Part shown: positions 61,330-64,000 of the stretch, in pieces | How the letters are laid out: the number at the start of each line of letters is the position of its first letter | Position numbering within the stretch: the first letter of the stretch is position 1 | Assembly (NCBI RefSeq): GCF_002794255.1 | Contig: NZ_PGGW01000060.1 | Span: 372,001 to 436,000 of the forward strand | DNA: 64,000 nucleotides | Source: Streptomyces carminius | Lineage (GTDB): Bacteria; Actinomycetota; Actinomycetes; Streptomycetales; Streptomycetaceae | Direction: 5' to 3' | Position numbers and translations under genes: made by a program | Notes under the pieces: model-generated | What the model was told of the DNA's origin: nothing | Database searches by the model: none | Seen by the model: only the letters and a program-made list of their open reading frames with translations

Positions 61330-61656
61330 TCACTCGTCGTGTTCCTGCGGCGGGAGCGCGGCGATGAGGGGGTGGTCGCGCTCGATCAGGCCGAGCTTGC
61401 TGGCACCACCGGGCGAGCCCAGCTCGTCGAAGAACTCGACGTTCGCCTTGTAGTAGTCCTTCCACTCCTCCGGGGTGTCGTCCTCGTAGAAGATGGCCTC
61501 GACCGGGCAGACCGGCTCACAGGCCCCGCAGTCGACGCATTCGTCCGGGTGGATGTACAAGGACCGCTGGCCCTCGTAGATGCAGTCGACGGGGCACTCC
61601 TCGATACATGCCTTGTCCTTCAGGTCGACACAAGGCTGCGCGATGACGTAGGTCAC
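61330..61656 (-). CDS. fdxA: 7Fe-8S ferredoxin (FdxA/FdxC-like)
   Basis: 108 residues from a GTG 61656 with GAGGAGG 8 nt upstream. Eight cysteines at 9, 17, 21, 25, 40, 43, 46 and 50 give one 3Fe-4S and one 4Fe-4S cluster, with the typical ECPVDCIYEG and CGACEPVCPVEA. Low-potential electron carrier. Adjacent to dapC as in mycobacteria (Rv1177-Rv1178). Confidence 0.93.
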   Translation of the reverse strand: MTYVIAQPCVDLKDKACIEECPVDCIYEGQRSLYIHPDECVDCGACEPVCPVEAIFYEDDTPEEWKDYYKANVEFFDELGSPGGASKLGLIERDHPLIAALPPQEHDE

Positions 61657-61800
61657 GCTGTCGTTCCTCCTCGGTAGGGCGCGGCAGCCGGTCCGGTTCT
61701 GGCTGAGCCGCGATAGCGCGCGGGAGCGCGGCGTCGTCGATGCCCGCCTCTAGTATCTCCGTTCCCGGGCACGAGACGAACAGGAGGGGTGGTCAGGACC

Positions 61801-62805
61801 GTGGAGTTCACCGTGGGCGGACGCCTCAGCATCCGTATCAGCGCCGCTGACGTGGGGAAACGTGTCTCGGTACGCAGTCTGACCGGTCCTGGTGACTCCG
61901 CCGGGTCGTTCACCGACACGGTCGGTGTTCTCACATCGTGGACAGACGGTGTGCTCTCGATCACCCGGCGCGGCGGCCAGGGCGTACGGATCGCGGAGTC
62001 CTCCCTGGTGGCGGGCAAGGTCGTGCCCGCCACGCCCGCCCGCCGCCGGGGTCCGGCGGCGAGTGTGCGGGAGCTGACAGAGGTGGCGGCGCGCGGCTGG
62101 CCGGCGGCCGAGACCGCCCGCCTGGGCGGCTGGACGCTCCGCGCCGCCGGCGGCTTCACCGGCCGCGCCAACTCCGTCCTCCCCCTCGGCGACCCCGGCG
62201 TGCCGCTGGACGAGGCGCTGGCACAGGCCGGCCGCTGGTACGGCGAGCGGGGCCTGCCCGTCCTGGTCCAGGTCACCACCGGCGGCGGCGACAGCGACGA
62301 GCTGCTGGCCGCCGAACTGGAACGGCGCGGCTGGACGGCCGAGCGGTTCGCCGTCCTGCGCACCGCCGCGCTCGCACCGCTGGCCGACCGCGCGCCGGAT
62401 GAGCGGGTGCGGCTGGCACGGCGGCCGGACGAGGCGTGGCTGGGCGCGTACCGCCGCGTCTCCTCGGCCGGTTCGGCCCGGGACGCGCTGAAGGTGCTGT
62501 CCGGCGGTCCGTCGGTGTGGTTCGCCACCGTGCCGGGCGGGGACGGCGCGGTGGACGCCGTCGGACGGTGCGCGGTGGACGGCCGGTGGGCCGGGTTCGC
62601 CGCCGTCGAGGTGGTCCCGGCGCGGCGGCGTGCGGGACTGGCGACGGCGGTGATGGCCGAACTGGCCCGCGCGGCGCTGGCGGAGGGTGCCTCGGCGGCG
62701 TACCTCCAGGTCGAGCCGGACAACACGGCCGCGACGGCGCTGTACGACCGGCTGGGCTTCACGGACCACCACGGTTATCACTACCGCCGGGCGCCCCGGG
62801 GCTGA
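61801..62805 (+). CDS. Acetyltransferase with N-terminal small barrel domain (GNAT)
   Basis: 334 residues from GTG 61801; a GTG at 61789 is possible but its ribosome site is too close. The N-terminal part (1-85, VGKRVSVRSL and ITRRGGQGVRIAES) looks like a beta-barrel, then a helical linker and a C-terminal GNAT domain with VVPARRRAGLATAVMAEL and LYDRLGFTDH. Acceptor unknown. Divergent from the ferredoxin gene, with a TAGTAT box at 61751. Confidence 0.8.
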   Translation: MEFTVGGRLSIRISAADVGKRVSVRSLTGPGDSAGSFTDTVGVLTSWTDGVLSITRRGGQGVRIAESSLVAGKVVPATPARRRGPAASVRELTEVAARGWPAAETARLGGWTLRAAGGFTGRANSVLPLGDPGVPLDEALAQAGRWYGERGLPVLVQVTTGGGDSDELLAAELERRGWTAERFAVLRTAALAPLADRAPDERVRLARRPDEAWLGAYRRVSSAGSARDALKVLSGGPSVWFATVPGGDGAVDAVGRCAVDGRWAGFAAVEVVPARRRAGLATAVMAELARAALAEGASAAYLQVEPDNTAATALYDRLGFTDHHGYHYRRAPRG

Positions 62806-62835
62806 GAACGGGCCGAGAACGGGTACGGAGGTTGC

Positions 62836-63765
62836 ATGCGCAGCGGTGACGGCAACAGCGGCGGAAACGGTGGCACGGTGCGGGAGCGCTTCGCGGCGGC
62901 CGCGCGGGCCGGGCGGCCCGACCTGGCGCTGCTGTGCCTCCTCATCGGCGCCGAGGCCGACCCCGCCGTCGGCGGCGGGGCCGGCCTCGAAGGGGAGGGC
63001 GAGGAGGGCGGTGAGGAGGGCGGTGAGCAGCTCGGCCGGCGCATCGACCGCCACATCGACGAGGCCCAGATCGAGCTGGACCGGCTGACGGGGCTGCTGC
63101 CGTACGGGGCCGCCCTCGACCCACGCGGCTGGGCGCGCGCCCTGGCCGTCCTGCTCGGCGAGAAGCACGGCTTCCACGGCACTCCGGACGACTACCGCCG
63201 GCTGGACTCCTCCCTGCTCGACAAGGTGCTCAGACGGCGGCGGGGGCTGCCGATCCTGCTGTCGGTGGTGTGGCTGGAGGTCGCGCGCCGGGCGGGGGCG
63301 CCGGTGTACGGGGTCGCGCTGCCGGGGCACTTCGTGGTCGGCTTCGGGGACCCGGACGGCGACCACGTCCTCGCCGACCCCTTCTCCGGCGGCCTGCTGC
63401 TGGACGAGACGGATGTGGAGCTGCTGGTGGCCGGGTCGTCGGGCGCAGCGGTGTCGGAGGCGATGCTGCGGCCCGCCGGTCCACTGGAGATCACCCTGCG
63501 GGTGCTGAACAACATCCGTGCCTGGGCGGCCGCCCGGCCCGAGCACACGGACGTCCAGCTGTGGGCGGTGGAGCTGTCGCTCCTGCTGCCCCACCACCCG
63601 GCCCGGCTCCGTTACGAGCGGGCGCGGCTGCTGGTCGAGCGGGGCGACTTCACCGGCGGCGCCCGGGAGCTGGAGAACTACGCGGAGGCGGTGGCCGCGA
63701 TGGAGCCGAACGCCGCCGAGGCCGTGCGCCGCCAGGCGCGGGCGGCCCGGGCCCGGCTCAACTGA
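62836..63765 (+). CDS. SirB1-like transglutaminase-fold protein
   Basis: 309 residues from ATG 62836 with CGGAGG upstream. SirB1/transglutaminase-9 region: FHGTPDDYRRLDSSLLDKVL, GLPILLSVVWLEVARRAG, GVALPGHFVVGF, DPFSGG. The catalytic Cys is not conserved in this family member (SVVWLEVA where Cys-containing motifs are expected). A C-terminal TPR-like stretch follows. A Glu/Gly-rich insert occurs near residue 50. Function unknown. Confidence 0.82.
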   Translation: MRSGDGNSGGNGGTVRERFAAAARAGRPDLALLCLLIGAEADPAVGGGAGLEGEGEEGGEEGGEQLGRRIDRHIDEAQIELDRLTGLLPYGAALDPRGWARALAVLLGEKHGFHGTPDDYRRLDSSLLDKVLRRRRGLPILLSVVWLEVARRAGAPVYGVALPGHFVVGFGDPDGDHVLADPFSGGLLLDETDVELLVAGSSGAAVSEAMLRPAGPLEITLRVLNNIRAWAAARPEHTDVQLWAVELSLLLPHHPARLRYERARLLVERGDFTGGARELENYAEAVAAMEPNAAEAVRRQARAARARLN

Positions 63766-63822
63766 GCGGGGCCCGGGTCGGTCCGCCGGGCTCTCCCGGG
63801 TCCGCCGGACGGCCGGAACCGC

Positions 63823-64000
63823 CTACCGCGGGTCGAGCTCGATGACACCGACCCGCTTGTCCTCGTCGGTCTCCCGGAGCGCCTCGCGCAGCGCGCCCGC
63901 GACGTCCTGGGGGGTGACCGGGGTCTTCGAGCCGTCGCCGCGGGTGATCAGGACGCCGTCGAAGGTGCTTCCGTACAGCTTCTCCAGGACCTTCAGGTCG
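63823..64000 (-). CDS. Unknown protein, C-terminal fragment
   Basis: The last 58 residues of a minus-strand gene cut by the window edge (LKVLEKLYGSTFDGVLITR ... EDKRVGVIELDPR). Codon use is consistent with coding. I cannot assign a family from this fragment. Confidence 0.6.
   Translation of the reverse strand, partial: DLKVLEKLYGSTFDGVLITRGDGSKTPVTPQDVAGALREALRETDEDKRVGVIELDPR

Overview
This window is a chromosomal segment of a high-GC actinomycete, most likely a Streptomyces or close relative. The evidence is a very high GC content with G/C-rich third codon positions, frequent GTG starts, AAGGAG-type ribosome sites mixed with leaderless genes (a TANNNT box 6-7 nt before the start codon), and a set of actinobacterial families (AdnAB, mycoredoxin, DUF3107, DUF3117, DUF3152, FolP2-like, DUF6758). 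No rRNA, tRNA, IS element, phage gene, plasmid gene or CRISPR array was seen. It looks like conserved core chromosome. The genus is an inference from style and gene content.

Layout. 1-5 kb: the end of UvrD2 helicase, mycoredoxin, a nucleotidyltransferase, a peroxiredoxin-like gene with a divergent TetR regulator and palindromic operators, and NudC. 5-14 kb: the two subunits of the AdnAB double-strand-break resection machine, separated by two paralogous lipoproteins. 14-20 kb: an alkyltransferase-like repair protein, a large flippase-like membrane protein with an internal kinase-like domain, and a molybdate module (MerR-like/TOBE regulator, ModA, ModB, no ModC). 20-26 kb: MoeZ, then a three-gene sugar locus (epimerase, unknown multi-TM protein, DUF3492/PelF-type glycosyltransferase). 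26-35 kb: DUF3152 protease-like protein, hydrolase, acidic small protein, TetR, DUF3107, small membrane protein, ferritin-fold protein, DEAD-box RNA helicase with a long structured leader, and a second hydrolase. 35-46 kb: acetyltransferase, MarC, PHP phosphoesterase, DUF6758, SUFU-domain protein, CorA with a ~380-nt leader holding a proline-rich short ORF, an EamA exporter, a third lipoprotein paralogue, MgtE-N/CBS protein, DUF1003 and Mrp. 46-52.7 kb: envelope stress unit (ECF sigma, zinc anti-sigma, HtrA, TatB), an O-methyltransferase and DUF3117. 53-64 kb: enoyl-CoA hydratase, Tag, DivIVA-like protein, FolP2-like, LOG, DapE, a secreted lytic-transglycosylase-like protein, a small secreted protein, DapC, ferredoxin, two further proteins and a truncated gene.

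Functional themes are DNA repair (UvrD2, AdnAB, ATL, Tag), redox and sulfur/molybdenum cofactor handling (mycoredoxin, NudC, Mod, MoeZ, ferredoxin), envelope stress and export (SigE-like/anti-sigma/HtrA/TatB, lipoproteins), magnesium homeostasis (CorA, MgtE-N, DUF1003) and diaminopimelate/lysine synthesis (DapE, DapC). From memory, the order resembles two separate Mycobacterium tuberculosis blocks (about Rv3198c-Rv3211 and Rv1177-Rv1239c) that here lie end to end.

The most interesting leads are the proline-rich leader ORF before corA, the structured leader and probable CTG start of the RNA helicase, the ModC-less molybdate operon behind a palindrome-overlapped leaderless promoter, the kinase-like/flippase fusion, and the lipoproteins wedged between adnA and adnB. 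I found no convincing wholly new multi-gene system; the best candidate is the small glycosyltransferase/multi-TM/epimerase locus at 21.5-25.8 kb.
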